NCBI GenBank assembly: GCA_006844635.1
Contig: SPJO01000019.1
Span: 1-7,306, forward strand
Direction of reading: 5' to 3'
Length of the DNA: 7,306 bases
Origin: Methylophilaceae bacterium
Lineage (GTDB): Bacteria > Pseudomonadota > Gammaproteobacteria > Burkholderiales > Methylophilaceae
A program made the position numbers and the translations under genes. Positions 6,912-7,306 of this stretch are shown here, one piece after another (position 1 is the first letter of the stretch; the number at the start of each line of letters is the position of its first letter). The notes beneath the pieces were generated by a model, which had not been told where the DNA came from, made no database searches, and saw nothing but the letters and a program-made list of their open reading frames with translations.

Positions 6912-7306
6912 TTATTTGGTATCCCAACGATAAACTGCGCCGACAAAAGCTGTTCGTGGCAGTCCTGGCGCAAATGAGTTCTCACCTCCCCTAAACGCAA
7001 CGGATTCAGCATAGCGCTTATCAGCAAGGTTCATCACGCGTCCATATAGCTCCCATGTCTTACTTGGGAAGTAGCTTGCACGCAAATTAATCAAGTTATG
7101 TCCCTTATATTTTGCACCAACACTATTTGCTTGATCAGTCCGGTAACTACCCATCTTCACCCATTCAATAGATGCGATACCGCCATTTAAGAAGCCAGGC
7201 TTATAATCAAGGCTAACGTTCCCTAAAAACCTTGGTGCATTAGGAATCGTATTGCCAGAGAAATCAATATTACCGCCGCCAACACGTGCAATCCAGTCTT
7301 TATACT
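6912..7306 (-). CDS. TonB-dependent outer-membrane receptor, C-terminal 130 residues (5' part outside window)
   Basis: The frame is open from the right edge to the TAA at 6914-6912, so the true gene extends beyond the window; an internal GTG at 7160 is not its start. The visible part is the end of a 22-stranded beta-barrel, with alternating strand patterns such as RFLGNVSLDYKP, ASIEWVKMGSY, NLINLRASYF and WELYGRVMNLADKRYAES, then the conserved last strand FVGAVYRW. The N-L-x-D-K-R-Y signature before the last strands is typical of siderophore, vitamin and metal-chelate receptors. The protein runs three residues (D-T-K) past the last aromatic, slightly unlike the common terminal Phe. Energised by TonB-ExbBD, it would import a scarce ligand; the ligand cannot be read from this part. 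Position ahead of the propeller and DUF2946 genes points to a metal or metal complex. Confidence 0.92.
   Translation of the reverse strand, partial: YKDWIARVGGGNIDFSGNTIPNAPRFLGNVSLDYKPGFLNGGIASIEWVKMGSYRTDQANSVGAKYKGHNLINLRASYFPSKTWELYGRVMNLADKRYAESVAFRGGENSFAPGLPRTAFVGAVYRWDTK

Overview
All recognisable genes lie on the minus strand, so transcription runs from high to low coordinates. The window looks like a proteobacterial chromosome, with a Gram-negative envelope (lipoprotein, periplasmic lytic transglycosylase, TonB-dependent receptor), a sigma-32-type heat-shock promoter and a ClpB close to the E. coli form. GC content is moderate, mid-40s percent by eye. A betaproteobacterium such as a methylotroph would fit, but the taxon is an inference. 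I see no tRNA, rRNA, CRISPR array, insertion sequence or phage gene.

Right part (about 7306 to 4760): the C-terminal end of a TonB-dependent outer-membrane receptor is followed by a perfect 13-bp hairpin. Next come a secreted Asp-box (BNR/sialidase-like) beta-propeller protein with CxCC and CPHH motifs, and 3 bases further on a DUF2946-type small membrane-anchored Cys/His protein. Last is a decayed copy of the C-terminal third of the same propeller protein. The receptor, propeller and DUF2946 genes look like one envelope module, plausibly for uptake or handling of a metal such as copper. The metal is inferred from Cys/His motifs and from the usual company of DUF2946, not shown.

Middle (4684 to 4139): a stand-alone DEDDh-type 3'-5' exonuclease-like gene, preceded by a short direct repeat and followed by a weak hairpin.

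Left part (4110 to 1): a very good sigma-32-type promoter drives clpB (Hsp100 disaggregase). A signal-peptide-bearing Sel1/SLT lytic transglycosylase follows 10 bases later, and a lipoprotein gene after 7 more bases continues past the window edge. No terminator is visible between these three genes, so the heat-shock promoter probably also drives two envelope proteins, linking cytoplasmic protein disaggregation to cell-wall upkeep.

The least ordinary parts are the propeller/DUF2946/TonB module, its truncated but frame-preserved paralogue, and the joining of cell-envelope genes to the clpB heat-shock transcript.
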